A stretch of DNA of 64,000 nt, from NCBI GenBank assembly GCA_963970005.1, contig CAXAMN010000003.1, forward strand, positions 1,478,433 through 1,542,432, read 5' to 3'. Source of the stretch: Durusdinium trenchii (taxonomy: Eukaryota > Sar > Dinophyceae > Suessiales > Symbiodiniaceae). The notes beneath the pieces are model-generated. The model had not been told where the DNA came from and did not search any database. It worked only from the letters and a program-made list of their open reading frames with translations. Position numbers and translations under genes: made by a program. Within the stretch, counting starts at the first letter, position 1. Every line of letters starts with the position of its first letter. Positions 41,241-51,881 of the stretch are shown here, one piece after another.

Positions 41241-41396
41241 CAACTAAGTTGTGGCTGACCAACTAGCGAGCATACTAACTCGCAACACGGGCCCCTTTAC
41301 CTACGTAGCAAGCTACGGACCAAAGTTCTTTCTCCGGTAGTTGTGTTTCTCAAGCTCATCGCATGAGACTAAGAGAGCCTGCTGCTGTTCAGGCTC
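41241..41396 (+). other. Structured junction between ORF-C and ORF-D
   Basis: Four inverted repeats with other loops: CAAC/GTTG (41241-41251), GCGAG/CTCGC (41266-41283), CGTAGC/GCTACG with two loop bases (41304-41317) and GAGCCTG/CAGGCTC with eight loop bases (41375-41396). The last overlaps a weak SL-like end, CAGGCTCGAAG. ORF-D starts 66 bases later. Confidence 0.5.
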
Positions 41397-41462
41397 GAAG
41401 TAGAACAGTGACCGCGCGCCTCTGCCCAGCCTGGCCAAAACAAACAGTAGCTGTTGCTGCCC

Positions 41463-44400
41463 ATGGCCCTCCCTTTCATTGTTGGCCCTCATCAGTGCTC
41501 CCTCACTCAGGGCCCAGATGGGCGCCCTCAAGTTGAGGTTGTCTTGCGCGTAAGGCTACCACTGGCGGAGTTTTTCGATGCTCTCCTCCTTACACTTGCA
41601 GAACAGCGCCCCCTATTTCCACAGGGAGGGCACGAGCTTGATCCGGCTACTATAGCCCCAGTCAAAGCAGGTCTGCTGGCAAAGGAGCGCAGTAGCCCCC
41701 CTGTAAAGGAGGAGGCTTCGCCCAAGCGGAAAACAGCTGGTCGCATACAACCCAAGAAGCCTGCTCATCCTCCCATGCAGGTTACACCTGCTGATCCCAC
41801 CCACGAAAAGCTGCTTGCGGTACTCTCGCAAGCCGCGCAACTCCCTGACACAGAGGAGCGAGGGGGCGTTACTGCTTCTGCAGATCCCCCACCTACTCAC
41901 CCTGGGGGGATGGCGAGGCAGCCAACCCTGGCGCCGGCCAATGATTGGCCTCCCCGACAGGCCACAANNNNNNNNNNNNNNNNNNNNNNNNNNNNNNNNN
42001 NNNNNNNNNNNNNNNNNNNNNNNNNNNNNNNNNNNNNNNNNNNNNNNNNNNNNNNNNNNNNNNNNNNNNNNNNNNNNNNNNNNNNNNNNNNNNNNNNNNN
42101 NNNNNNNNNNNNNNNNNNNNNNNNNNNNNNNNNNNNNNNNNNNNNNNNNNNNNNNNNNNNNNNNNNNNNNNNNNNNNNNNNNNNNNNNNNNNNNNNNNNN
42201 NNNNNNNNNNNNNNNNNNNNNNNNNNNNNNNNNNNNNNNNNNNNNNNNNNNNNNNNNNNNNNNNNNNNNNNNNNNNNNNNNNNNNNNNNNNNNNNNNNNN
42301 NNNNNNNNNNNNNNNNNNNNNNNNNNNNNNNNNNNNNNNNNNNNNNNNNNNNNNNNNNNNNNNNNNNCATCAGCAGCACCGATGGGCTGATCTCATAGGG
42401 TATGCACGCTCCGAATCTAGCCCCAGTCCTGGGATAGGCATGCTGCTTTTTACAGAAGCGCACTTAGAGTATAATGCAGGTTTGGTCATATCGATCGGCA
42501 ATCGCAACAAGCACAGTCCGCTGGAACATGACACGTCTGCCCAGACCCTGGCAAAGAGCCTCCAGGCGGGTCGACTTGCTCTCGTATCAAGAGCCAGATC
42601 ACCTGTCAATCCGAGCGACACAGTCATGAGCGGCACCTTGTTTACCCCCTTTGTTGGGATAGCGATGCAGTCCGCCCTTGACCTCTGTATGGTTTGGTCC
42701 TTATACGGCCTTTACATGTGTAAGCACTTTTGGCCCATGCCTATCCCTAGCCCGGAGGAGTCTAGTCCTGGAAGTCCAATCAAGTGGCCACGGCAATCCC
42801 ATCCCAGGACGCTCACCCCAGAAGGAAGAGAGCGAACCCCCTGGGTTACCAGCTGGGCACGAGCCACTTTCGAACAGGGCATGCTATCAGTGCTCCCGAT
42901 GCTCACAGGGCCATGCACAGTTGCGTCGCTGCCAGGAGAACACCTTTTCCAGGCCAGTGCATTGCCGCGCAACCGAATGCGACCTGCCATATTTCATGCC
43001 TTTGGCAAGGCCAAAATTGGAGCACAGACAGCTCTACGCGAACTGGAGCAGCAGGGTTGGGAAACGCTGCCGATGGCTATACTCGGTATGCCCAACCTAC
43101 CCCCTGCATGGACCGTTGAGACTTGGAAACCTGTCGGCGGTTGCAAGTTTACAGGCTACTCCTCTGGGGTAACTGGAAACAGCGCATTGCGCTTCTGCCT
43201 GTTAGTAAAGTGGCGAGCAATTCGTAAACAAGCGACAGAGCTCTTTCCGGAACAAAGGCAGGAGGACAGCCTTAGCTGTCTTCCTGCAGAGGACGGAGAT
43301 GCAGAGGTGGAGTCAGTCTCCACACCCTCGTCCGACAATTCTGCCAAAAGAGCAGACCGACTCACTAAGGCAATTGAAGGTGACTCGAAGCAGGGCAGTC
43401 AGGCACCTGACTCTAGATCATGCACTCCCTGTCCGCAACAGCTATCTCCTTCCCTCTTTGTTCCTTGGAGTCAAGTCGCTAAGCTAAGAGGGGTAGTTGC
43501 AGTCCACAAGGACATAGAAGCAAGTCCATATGAGCAATTGCGAGCTGCGCTGGCACAGCCCAAGTGTCTTGTCCCTGGAGAAAAAGAGCAATTTCTTCAA
43601 GCCAATCACGATTTGTTGTGTCACCTTCGAGGCTCATTCATGCCCTTGGAAGGTATCGCACCGCAAGTTTTCGAAGCCATCTCTCACCACCAGCAGGATG
43701 AATTCGTCTGGGTCGCAGTCCTATGGATGGTCGCCCAACTCAACGAATATTGGATGGGACGCAACTTCCCGCCACTGCCGTCAGTATTCCAAATCAACTG
43801 CGGAGGGCTGGGGGGAGGTGCCCTTGAAGGGGAAGTCCCCCCGCACTTCCATTGCATGTGCCCTCCCGTGGGAGAAAGTCAAGTCTATGGGCCGTCACTC
43901 TCCCCGGCAGATGTCCTCAACGATCAGGAGTGGGGGGTTGCCTATGGCTGGTCGACCGGAGTGCGTGAAGTTGCCACCCTCTTTGCGCTCATACAGAACC
44001 CGTGCCAGAAATGGGAAGACCTTGGGTATGGCAAGGCAGCCGTAATTTATCAACGCACGCAACTGGTGCTGAAAGCAGCGAGGCTTCTCCCTGCTCACCG
44101 ACGGTTGCCGCACCAAGCCTTCCTCAGTGGCCTGTGGTGGAAACTGCTCTCGCTGCAGCCACTACGACTCCTTGCCTACTTGCCAGGGCTGGGGTGTCTG
44201 CGACCGGATGTGCAAGAAGACCCCATTCACTTTACAGTGAATGGTTTCAGTGCAGGAAGCTACACTGGAGCAGTGATTGCCTTAGCAATTCGCTGCCTCT
44301 GGCCAGCCAGTCAGACCACAGCGCGCCTAGGTGCCATTGCAACGCCTAAGAGTGTATTCGCAGCCTTGGTTGCCACTGCAGAACCTGACAAACGCAACTA

Positions 44401-47400
44401 CTATCTTGTCCATGCTGCTGAAGATTGTCTGTGCGACTGGAAGCCGACAGAGAATGAGCTCGATATGTTGCAACAATCCCTGCACATCACGTATGTAACA
44501 GAATCTGCAAGGTGGATGGGCAAGCATAAACATAGTTACTGGCACTGGCTTCAGTGCCAGCTCCCTGCAGGCCAGGTCAGTCTCACCACGCTAAAACTCA
44601 CACACCCAGAGGTGGTTCCTCGCCGGGACCGAATAGCTGCCCCCATGCGCTTGGCCTCCTGGATTCGTTTTGAAACAGTAATGACCAGCGATGATTGGGA
44701 AGGTGCCATTAGCTTGTTGGTGTCCAACCTCCACCGATCTGACCAAGAATTGCTAGTGCTGCTACAGAGGTGTGTCGCGGGGCAGCAAATTGACTCCGTG
44801 GAAGAAGCACATGCGCTACTGCTGAAAAACTTTCGGGTTGGCAGAGGTAATCAAAGTGCGTGTGCTCAATGGCTGACAGAAATGGCCCGAGACCTTTTAG
44901 CACCAATCCCATTCCGAGAGGTGTTTGTCATCCTAGCCCTGTTCCTCCCGCAACTCACATTTGTTGATGAGGCTGCTACAAAGAAAGAGCTGTGGAGCAG
45001 TCCCACTGTCCGCAAGTTTGGCTTAGTTGTGGATGTCACTCCAACAGCTACAGGGTTACAAGGTATGCGTGAATATCGTATAGCCTTTCCGGCGTGGTCA
45101 CAGTCGGCCATCTTCTGCCCTGCACACTTCCAAAGCTGTAATTATGAGCAACTTGCTAGCAGCCCCTCAAGCACAGTTCATATGGGTTCACAGGCGGGGA
45201 AGGCTTATCGACTAGTTCTGGAGGAGCACGGCAAGTGCTATTCAGTCTTAGCACTCTTGCTTGCCTTTGCGACTCCTTCGCGGAAACGCAAAGGGGATGA
45301 GGCGCCCAGTGAAAAGCTACGCCGCTTGAGCAGCCCTAGGCACTGGGGCGTCGCCTTAGTGCCGTTCCCGGAAGAGTTTGCGCCGTTGCCCACGTCAGCT
45401 GAGACTGGCCTGGCGTGCTCTGCTCCATGGGCTTTCCCGCCCAGCCTCTGCGTGTTGGAATCTAGAGCAACGCGGACCCGAGTTTTGGCCATCGCGGAAG
45501 CAGGTGACACCGTCACTGCAGATCATCTCTTGCAAATGGCCAGCTTAGCGGCAGAGCATAAGCCCACGGTGCTGGGAATTCCCGGCCAAGTGCCCATTCC
45601 GTATCAGTTAGAGAGCACAGTAGTCCTACTGCAGAGTCTGCATGCCCTCTTCCAGCTGCTGACCTCTGGCAGCACAATGCAGCACTGTCCCCAAGCTGCC
45701 AGCTTCGCTGTGGCACTAGGCACCGCCGCCCGACATGACAACGGGCACATAGTGTCGATGGCTGCCAGCCTCGCGCTTGCTCTCCGATCTGGCAGATCTA
45801 CCCTTACAGTAGCGGGAGTCTGTGGTGCAGGCAAGACCCGATCCCTGACCTTTCTACTCGCCTGGCTGGCTCTTACCACGCACCTTAAGATCGCAGTAGT
45901 ACACAAGGAGAATCCGGCAGGCCGGGCAATCACCAAGTTACTCACAGCCTTTGACCTTGGACCAGATCACCAGAGATACTTCGGACGGCCAGTCAGCAGA
46001 GAAGAGGCAGAAACCAACATAGCCTGCACTGACTATGACTTGAGGGCAAGCGACGCGGCGTCATACATCCCTGGCTGCCATGTAGTAATTGTCACAACTG
46101 GACTCGCCTGGGATCAGAAAGGGCAGACTCATTCAACGCTCAACACCCATATGGAAAATGTAGACCTACTCATCAGTGAAGAGGCACAGCAGGATATGGA
46201 CCTCAAATCTGCATTTGCGCCAACAGTCCCCCGACAGCCCTTCTTTCGTCTGTTGCTGGGTGACCCCAAGCAGAGCCCAGGTGGAGTGGCCGATGGACAG
46301 AGAGCTCATCGCACACTCCTACTCAAAGCACCCCTTGGGCTACGACCCCCCACTACCTGGTACATGCCGCATGAAATACCAGGGGTCTGCCACATGCTCC
46401 TCCGGCACAGTCGAGGCTTTGGCCTTGGCGACCTAGAAGAAGCGGCTAAGGTAGTGGGTCATAGGCCACTGGGGAGCAGCTGGTTTCGCCCGGAGAAGGT
46501 CAAAGCCACATCTCCTTTTGCCTGTCAGCTACAGTCCACCTACAAAGATCTCTCCAGAGTAGACCTGGACCTCCCGGAAGGACTGTTGGTAGGTCTAGGA
46601 TATGCAGCCACCAGCCCAGACAGCCCACTCGACTTCCGCCAGGCGCAAACTGCGGCTGAGAGATCGGGAGTCGCAAACCCACACTGCTGGAGTTTAATGT
46701 TGCCGACGAGTGCGAGGGTTGCCCAGGAAGTGTATGAGCCGTTGATAGGTATTCAGTATCCCATGTTGTGCAGCCGAATGGGAGACACCTGGCAAATAGG
46801 AACCACCTCCATTCGAGAGGATCACAAGATTGCCTCAGGCTTACGATTCATCCACTGGTGCCATGCATCGCCCAATGTGCAAGCAAAACAAAATCCCAAA
46901 AATGACCCCACAGTTCGGGTGTATCAGCATATTGAAGACCAACTTACCAGAGCAGGCTCTGAAGCTGATGACATCTTGGCCCTCACAACCACCCGAGAAG
47001 GGGCCACGAATCTACGCAATTATTTCTCCATTGCCGGTAAGAAGGCGAATGCAGAGACTGCAGTCAAGGTAGCAGGCGCCACGGCCAAGCATTGCATCGT
47101 CATTCATGGGGATTCAACCTTTCTCAGTGGCGAAGGACGCAACCTAGACTATGACCAGGAGTGCTTCACACGAGCGAATGTAGCATACAGCCGAGCCACC
47201 GACCTTACCATCCTGGCATGTCCATTAAATATGCAAGGGATGCCTGGGGCCCTGCAAGTCCTAGCAGCCCTTCTGCATGGTGTCCAGACGATACATACCT
47301 ATGACAGTAACAAAGAGCCCAACATGGTAGGCTCCCTGGACCTTACAGTCACACAAGTTGAGCAGGCCACGACCTTTTTCCAACAGGCGCTCCTGCCTCA

Positions 47401-49336
47401 CCCTATGTGGTGTGGCCCCCTGCCGGTCTGTCTCGTAGAACACCATCACGGTAAGGCTAGGCGCTTACGCCTCGTCTTAGCCACAATTACGCATCTAACC
47501 AAAGCGGAAATTAACAGCCTCGTCGAAGGGCCCTACCTGCCTGGTGGCACTGTCTTACATGACCTCGTCTATGGATATGCAGCAGATGCCTCGATGGAGC
47601 CAGAGTGGCTGGTCATAACAGATGGGCAGCAGCCAGGACACTGGCGACTCCTCCACAACAGCTCGGGCCCAGGGCGACGATGCAGCGTAGGAAGCTCCCT
47701 ACGCTATCAACCGACGCCGAGCATGCGCGAGCAGCGTAGTGCACAGGATTATGCTTTCGAAGCTCTGCACCGTGTGTACTTCTATGATGCATGGAGAGCG
47801 CTGCCGGTCTTGGATGCCATAGGCTCTGATCTCATCCTGCCATCGCGACCAGGCCTTTTAGTGCATGGCTGCTACTGGCCTCGGCAAAGTCTGCCGCCTG
47901 ATGTCCTCTCTGTCTCTGATCGCGACCCAGACAACGAGGAACATGAAGCTCAAGAAGGACATATGCCATCCTCTCCTGCAGAGACAGATGATGCAATGGC
48001 TGAGGAAGCCACACAAGACGTCGTCCTGGTCCACAGCTCCCCATCTGAGTCGCCCACTATCCCGAGCACAGAGCAACCAGAGGACGATGATGCCCACATG
48101 GAAGATACTGATAGTGCCAGCAGCTCTTCCACAGAAGCGGGTGATTGCCTTAGCAATCGTCCTGTTTCTCCTGTTGCACGTCCCGCGCAAGAGGACATGC
48201 GGGCGGCAGGCGATGATGCAAGGAGTGCGATACCCCCACAGAACGTGAACCATCCCAGTGATAGCCCCGGGTCGCACTTCTCTGAGTCCCCAATCAAGCG
48301 AAGACCAGGGCCTAAGGCTCATACTGGGCGAGCACAACCAAAGAAGTCACGCAAATCACCTGCCTCAACATCCAGGCAACCGCTCGACAGCGTTCCAGAA
48401 CATGCGCAACCGCCGGCCACGCTAAATGATCTAGCCAGTCGAAGCGCTCAAAGGCAGGAGACCCCAGCTTGCAGAAACCCAGAGACGCCACCTGACTGCC
48501 CTGGCTCAGCGCAAGAGCGCCCACAAGCCATGACAGAAATTGATATGGTCAGTGATCAAGAGCAAGCAGAGCGCGGAGGCACAGCCGCCACTGATCTCCA
48601 GCTGGAATCCGAACAGAGAGCCATGCAGATTTTGTACGACTATCAAAAGGCAGCGGGAACCACCAGAGAAGCTCACGGGCAAAAGGTGCCGCTCCCCTCA
48701 ATACAGATCTACAGCGACCTGCCTAGAGAATGGCCGATGGCGAGGCTTGCTGTCTCCAGCAAGCAAATCAACCGCCTTGTCCGCACGTTCCTCTGGAGGA
48801 GAGTGACTGAACAAGCTCTCCACGGCTCCTCGTTTATAGACATTCCAGATCAGATCAACCAGGCCTACATCGGCGATCTTCTCCTCATCAGTGAAGCCTT
48901 CGCTGCCCCTCTGTCTAATCTCTTTGCTTTCGTAAGAAATGGGCACCCAGCATGCCCTTTCATTCCACAGAAGCAGCTTGCTCTCTATGCAAACCCTCGT
49001 TTCTGGCAATATGGCCTCCTAGCTTTCATTGCGAGGTGCTGTTCCTTTGATAATCAACACAGAGATCAGGGTACAGGAGCAGCCCAAGCTGGGGAAGGAA
49101 AATCGCAGACCACAAAAGAAAAAGATGTAGATGCCCTCACCTTCATGCGCACTGTCATCATGTCCTTCGTCAGGGGGATGGAGTATGGAGAACAAACGCT
49201 ACCTACCAATGACCTTTTTGTTTATCTACCAGTCCAGATCCTGCCTGAACTGGTCACAGCCATGGAGCAACAGGGCTTCAAGCCAGCAGAGGTGAAGGGG
49301 GGGCTCTGGATATCGGCCAAAAGAAGAGGGGGCTGA
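41463..49336 (+). CDS. ORF-D: giant protein with hydrolase-like motif and Upf1-type SF1 helicase
   Basis: ATG 41463 (MALPFIVGPHQC). The 400-N gap interrupts it; the frames before and after the gap differ, which is uninformative because gap size is nominal. After unassigned regions, the stretch at 44237-44269 reads VNGFSAGSYTG, a nucleophile-elbow GxSxG of the alpha/beta-hydrolase fold, followed by YYLVHAAEDCLCDW (possible acid) and HKHSYWHW (possible His). The helicase follows: Walker A GVCGAGKT (45814-45837), motif II LLISEEAQQD (about 46165), motif III LLLGDPKQSP (about 46250) and motif VI RANVAYSRATDL (about 47170), the Upf1-like SF1B pattern. It would unwind nucleic acid using ATP. Then comes a Ser/Glu/Pro-rich linker (47.9-48.6 kb) and an unassigned helical end (INRLVRTFLWRRVTEQALHG). 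Five or six hairpins lie within the coding sequence. Confidence 0.7.
41968..42367. other. Assembly gap of 400 N
   Basis: Exactly 400 N inside ORF-D; size is probably a placeholder. Confidence 1.
43258..43287 (+). repeat. CTTA hairpin 8 (inside ORF-D)
   Basis: Left arm GCAGGAGGACAGC, loop CTTA (43271-43274), right arm GCTGTCTTCCTGC: 13 pairs, one G.T. It encodes RQEDSLSCLPAE in a low-complexity linker. Confidence 0.9.
44275..44290 (+). repeat. CTTA hairpin 9 (inside ORF-D)
   Basis: GATTGC, loop CTTA, GCAATT: six pairs, one G.T. After an internal loop GCAG (44270-44273 region) can pair with CTGC (44293-44296). It is just after the GxSxG motif. Confidence 0.55.
45345..45368 (+). repeat. CTTA hairpin 10 (inside ORF-D)
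   Basis: Left arm GGGGCGTCGC, loop CTTA (45355-45358), right arm GTGCCGTTCC: nine of ten pairs, three G.T and one T-C mismatch. It lies between the hydrolase-like and helicase regions. Confidence 0.55.
47459..47472 (+). repeat. CTTA hairpin 11 (inside ORF-D)
   Basis: AGGCG, loop CTTA, CGCCT: five pairs, closed by G-C instead of C-G. Outer GGCTA (47455-47459) and TAGCC (47478-47482) can also pair across a bulge. Confidence 0.45.
47684..47705 (+). repeat. Perfect 8-bp hairpin with other loop (inside ORF-D)
   Basis: AGCGTAGG, loop AAGCTC, CCTACGCT: eight Watson-Crick pairs in coding sequence. Confidence 0.6.
48139..48162 (+). repeat. CTTA hairpin 12 (inside ORF-D)
   Basis: Left arm GGGTGATTGC, loop CTTA (48149-48152), right arm GCAATCGTCC: ten pairs, two G.T. 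It lies in the Ser/Glu/Pro-rich linker. Confidence 0.8.
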
Positions 49337-49400
49337 AGACAACCCATTGATCGTAGTGGGAGTGCACACCAAAGACAGTGTTTATGATCGATACCCCCGC

Positions 49401-50261
49401 ATGCCGACTACTTCCTGGGCCGAAAGAGCGTACTCTAGTGGAGCCCTTGACCCGTCTTTGGGACAAGCCTTCGCTTTCCCCTCCCTGTTGCAACTGCGAA
49501 TGCGCATTGAAGTCCCCGGGTGGAGAGATCTGGCAACAGCCAGAAATCCCACAGCTGATCTGCCAGCAGAAGAAGACTCTGCCTCAGACGACACCGGGTC
49601 AGCAGAACGGTCGCCACGACTTGCTCTCCCAGTGCCGGTGGGAATGGCAGAAACGCAGGCAGACGAAGCAGACGAAGCCACAGAGGACGAGGCCATGAAC
49701 GCTGAACCCAGCTATGCCTTTGCCAAGGGGTATGGAAGGTTTGGCATAGGCTACACTAGACTAGCAACGGCGCTAGGCAATTTCGAGCAAGGGGACATCG
49801 GCGCAGAAAGCGCAGTGGTAGCACAATGGCTGACCTCCGGGCTCAGAATTGCCATGTCCCGCATAGGGTGGAATCTGATATCTACCCGTTTCAGCTTGAC
49901 TAAGGTCCCTAGTCCTGTCCTCAGTGAGTACTACTGCAAAGGATATCCTCTCACTCCGAAGATGGCAGATCGTCCTTACAACCAATATGGCACGATTCAC
50001 TACTCCGAAGATAAATGGGATCAGCTCTGCGGGTGGCTCACTGGGAACCCCACGTTCAGGCTCCAACTCGCGAGCCATAAGCAGGCACTTAGGGATCACA
50101 TGGGCTACAGTCAGGAAACCGCCGATCCAAGTAACAAAGCCCGCCGCACTGACCCCCCTAAGGAAGCGGGAAGTTCCTCAACTGCTGCAGGGTCCTCCTG
50201 GCACAGCAAGCCTCCCCCCCCGCCTTCGCCCTCAGGGTGGTCCTACGGGTGGTGGCAGTAG
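49401..50261 (+). CDS. ORF-E: unknown 286-aa protein with Pro-rich C-terminus
   Basis: ATG at 49401 (MPTTSWAERAYSSGALDPSL) is the first in frame; the frame is open from 49347, right after the ORF-D stop. It has an acidic, Glu/Ala/Asp-rich segment (about residues 60-110), a more globular part (FAKGYGRFGIGYTRLATALG, YCKGYPLTPKMADRPYNQYG) and a Ser/Pro-rich end with a run of prolines and GWSYGWW. No family recognised. There is no junction hairpin or SL remnant before it, unlike the other ORFs, so it may be expressed together with ORF-D. Confidence 0.55.
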   Translation: MPTTSWAERAYSSGALDPSLGQAFAFPSLLQLRMRIEVPGWRDLATARNPTADLPAEEDSASDDTGSAERSPRLALPVPVGMAETQADEADEATEDEAMNAEPSYAFAKGYGRFGIGYTRLATALGNFEQGDIGAESAVVAQWLTSGLRIAMSRIGWNLISTRFSLTKVPSPVLSEYYCKGYPLTPKMADRPYNQYGTIHYSEDKWDQLCGWLTGNPTFRLQLASHKQALRDHMGYSQETADPSNKARRTDPPKEAGSSSTAAGSSWHSKPPPPPSPSGWSYGWWQ

Positions 50262-50324
50262 TGTAGTCCTCATCAGGAGTCTCCCCACACAACAACAGCC
50301 TCCGTGTCGCGCAACCTCCGCCAT

Positions 50325-50351
50325 GAGATGGGTGACCTTAGTCACCTTCTC
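50325..50351 (+). repeat. CTTA hairpin 13 (before ORF-F)
   Basis: Inner arms GGGTGAC and GTCACCT around CTTA (50337-50340), then a one-base bulge and GAGA/TCTC: 11 pairs, one G.T. Confidence 0.8.
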
Positions 50352-50394
50352 TATTGGGGCTTAGTTGCCACTATGGCCTTGCAAAGGACACACC

Positions 50395-50421
50395 TCCTGT
50401 ACCACAGTTGTTTGGCTCAAG
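50395..50421 (+). other. Degenerate SL relict before ORF-F
   Basis: TTTGGCTCAAG (50411-50421) is an exact 11-base match to the DinoSL 3' end. Upstream, TCCTGTACCA contains TCC, GTA, CC and A in SL order with small insertions. It ends 22 bases before ATG 50444. Confidence 0.5.
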
Positions 50422-50443
50422 CAAACCAAGCACCTACATAGCA

Positions 50444-51691
50444 ATGCCGCCCCCCCAAGATCGCTGGGAGGTTAACCTCGAGTTGGTTACCGTAGCTGGC
50501 GCGGAATATACGATGCAAGCAAACCTCTCCCACTATGAGGATATAGCAGAGCTTGAAGATGACATCCTCTGCTTTCTGCCGACAGTGTCTGAGCTAGATG
50601 TCTTTGGCTGTGAATTAGAGTTGCTCAACCTCCAAACGAAGCAACCCCTGCCAGAGGCATTCCGCACTGAGCTCTTGCATCAACCGCAGCTCCAAATTGT
50701 TGTTCGTCCCTGCATGGTAGATGGGCATTCCATCTGGCAGTTCCAGGATGACGGCAAGGAGAGCTACCCCAAAGCTGTTCGTGTCCCGGCCAACCCGAGA
50801 GGGGAAATTGCAGACAGAGCTTTCTACGCGGCACCTTCAATCCGACACGTAGAAGTGGCAACTGGCATCCAACATATAGGAATTGCGGCCTGGCAGAGTT
50901 GCCAGCAATTACAGATGGTCAAGCTTCCAACTTCGGTCGTCAGTCTGGCGGAAGGGACTTTCATGGGGTGCTATGTGCTGCGTCAGGTCGCTGCACCAGG
51001 GTGTGTCCACTATGGACAAAGGGTGTTTGCTGAGTGCTGTTCCCTAGGCAGCGTTGGGGTCAAGCGCGAAACAGAGGACAGCTGCGTCCTGGCACCAGGC
51101 GCGCAGCTTGGCAGATATGCTTTCGAGAGTTGCCTCACGCTTGCAACTATCACCTTTGACATGGATTGTACGAATAAACCACGAGCACTGCCTGAAGGCG
51201 CATTCTGTGGAGCAGGCATTGAGCAGCTGTGCTTGCCGAATGGCTTTCACAACATCGGGCCGAGGGCCTGTGAAAATTGCAAAAGTCTAGTGGAAGTCAA
51301 CCTCATGAGCGCAGAGATCACAGCCCTGCTCTCTTCCACCTTTGCCCACTGTGTAGCGTTGCAGTGCATATGGCTTCCACCGCGCCTCATACAAATTGGA
51401 AAAGAAGCCTTCCTTAATTGTGTTGTGCTGCAGGAAGTTGTCATCCCGACAGAACTCAGTGACATCGGCAACCGTGCCTTCTGCGGGTGCGAGCAGCTGC
51501 AACGGTTTACCCTCCTAGATTGGGGAGACGTTGAACAGTGGGTGCAGGCAGAGCACAATGCTTTTTTTATGTGCGACAAATTTGAAAAACCTCATTGGCT
51601 GGAACTGCTCCCCGCGGAAGGACCAGATTCTGATGCCTTTGACGAGGAACTCAGCCACGAATATTGCCAATATCATGCCAGTCCATGGTAG
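50444..51691 (+). CDS. ORF-F: BspA-type leucine-rich-repeat protein
   Basis: 415 aa from ATG 50444 (MPPPQDRWEVNLELVTVAGA), chosen because an upstream in-frame start would be TTG and because this Met aligns with the start of ORF-G. An N-terminal domain of about 100 residues is followed by repeats of the BspA/LRR_5 kind: IADRAFYAAPSIRHVEV, IGIAAWQSCQQLQMVKLP, LAEGTFMGCYVLRQV, IGPRACENCKSLVEVNL, IGKEAFLNCVVLQEVVIP, IGNRAFCGCEQLQRFTL, about 23 residues each with a conserved Cys. Such repeats usually bind proteins or surfaces. No signal peptide or membrane segment is visible. It ends in an acidic, His-containing tail. Paralogue of ORF-G next door. Intact. Confidence 0.75.
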   Translation: MPPPQDRWEVNLELVTVAGAEYTMQANLSHYEDIAELEDDILCFLPTVSELDVFGCELELLNLQTKQPLPEAFRTELLHQPQLQIVVRPCMVDGHSIWQFQDDGKESYPKAVRVPANPRGEIADRAFYAAPSIRHVEVATGIQHIGIAAWQSCQQLQMVKLPTSVVSLAEGTFMGCYVLRQVAAPGCVHYGQRVFAECCSLGSVGVKRETEDSCVLAPGAQLGRYAFESCLTLATITFDMDCTNKPRALPEGAFCGAGIEQLCLPNGFHNIGPRACENCKSLVEVNLMSAEITALLSSTFAHCVALQCIWLPPRLIQIGKEAFLNCVVLQEVVIPTELSDIGNRAFCGCEQLQRFTLLDWGDVEQWVQAEHNAFFMCDKFEKPHWLELLPAEGPDSDAFDEELSHEYCQYHASPW

Positions 51692-51777
51692 ACTCTACGG
51701 AACTACATTGCCATGAATATTGCCATGCCAACCGCTCTGACAAGGAGCTAAACCATGTGTACCCTTAGCATTATGCC

Positions 51778-51796
51778 AGGCCATGAGAGGCTCAAG
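51778..51796 (+). other. Degenerate SL relict before ORF-G
   Basis: AGGCCATGAGAGGCTCAAG compared with the SL part AGCCATTTTGGCTCAAG: AG, CCAT and GGCTCAAG are kept in order. It overlaps the left arm of the next hairpin. Confidence 0.4.
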
Positions 51797-51819
51797 GTAG
51801 GTGCCTTAGCATCTGTCTT
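51794..51819 (+). repeat. CTTA hairpin 14 (before ORF-G)
   Basis: Left arm AAGGTAGGTGC, loop CTTA (51805-51808), right arm GCATCTGTCTT: 11 pairs, three G.T. Loop, right arm and inner left arm equal hairpin 5 at 33300-33319, while the outer left arm differs yet still pairs. Confidence 0.8.
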
Positions 51820-51881
51820 AAGGAAACATCACCGGCCGTAGGAACAGCCCATGTGCAGACTGGACACCAGTGGCTCGCGCA

